From Siniperca chuatsi (lineage: Eukaryota > Chordata > Actinopteri > Centrarchiformes > Sinipercidae): DNA of 64,000 nucleotides. Made by a program: the position numbers and the translations under genes. The stretch spans positions 14,603,167 to 14,667,166 of the forward strand of contig NC_058043.1 of the NCBI RefSeq assembly GCF_020085105.1, in the 5' to 3' direction. The notes under the pieces were generated by a model, which saw nothing but the letters and a program-made list of their open reading frames with translations, was not told the origin of the DNA and made no database searches. Positions 63,790-64,000 of this stretch are shown here, piece after piece (within the stretch, counting starts at the first letter, position 1; each line of letters starts with the position of its first letter).

Positions 63790-64000
63790 ATTTTAACGCG
63801 GCTATATTTTTATAATAACAATGTATCAATTAATGAAAATGTGCAAACAATGTGAAAGAGGTCGCTCGTTGTGATAAACCTACAGAGAACTGTCGCCTGA
63901 ATCTGCAGCTCCCCTCGGCTTTAAAGGACCTTCATAGTGAGTTTCAGTTTAGCTGTCCGGCCCACAACTGTTTTGGTTGACTCTCACTGTTCTCATAGCA
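63790..64000. repeat. Interspersed repeat family A, copy cut by window edge
   Basis: TTTTAACGCGGCTATATTTT, AAAGAGGTCGCTCGTTGTGA, CTTCATAGTGAGTTTCAGTT and TTTTGGTTGACTCTCACTGT follow the order of the 19326-19735 copy. It lies in the utp3 intron after exon 9. Confidence 0.6.

Overview
This is eukaryotic, vertebrate nuclear DNA, almost certainly from a spiny-rayed (percomorph-type) teleost. The coding capacity lies in many short exons with GT-AG introns whose frames join cleanly. The proteins are vertebrate orthologues, and the introns and intergenic gaps are filled with short interspersed elements of the kind I recognise from percomorph genomes. There is no operon, phage, CRISPR array or other prokaryotic structure, and I found no tRNA or rRNA gene.

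Layout. (1) 1-2,900, minus strand: the 5' two coding exons and an upstream non-coding exon of a GPR160-like seven-transmembrane receptor, which runs off the left edge. (2) About 5.5-18.3 kb, plus strand: znf362, a six-finger C2H2 transcription factor, with CpG-rich 5' sequence, eight coding exons and a poly(A) signal. (3) 18.3-27 kb: a gene-free, transposon-rich interval with a DDE transposase relic, an internally deleted endogenous retrovirus with a tRNA-Trp-type primer-binding site, and an internally deleted LINE. (4) 28.4-33.1 kb, plus strand: a3galt2, a complete family-6 glycosyltransferase in five coding exons. (5) 33.1-36.2 kb: a LINE endonuclease relic and other repeats. (6) 36.2-47.4 kb, minus strand: a 17-exon coiled-coil gene, probably ccdc30, containing a duplicated two-exon module. 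(7) 49.6-53 kb, plus strand: emp3, a four-transmembrane PMP22-family protein. (8) 54-60.1 kb, plus strand: a FAM83-family gene, probably fam83e. (9) 60.8 kb to the right edge, plus strand: the 5' nine exons of utp3/SAS10, a ribosome-biogenesis factor.

The order znf362-a3galt2 matches human 1p35.1, and emp3 close to fam83e resembles human 19q13.33, so the window joins two ancestral blocks. The genes do not form one pathway: they cover a receptor, a transcription factor, a Golgi glycosyltransferase, a coiled-coil protein, a membrane protein, a CK1-scaffold family member and a nucleolar factor.

I see no new multi-gene system. The best leads are the B-A-B-A exon-module duplication in the ccdc30-like gene, a phase-symmetric 42-residue exon in znf362, the His-Ala-Ala acceptor motif of the fish a3galt2, the intron-rich utp3, and the structure of the deleted retrovirus. 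Gene models were assembled by eye from splice sites and reading frames. Every complete model sums to a whole number of codons, but 5' UTR exons and the names ccdc30 and fam83e are less certain than the exons themselves.
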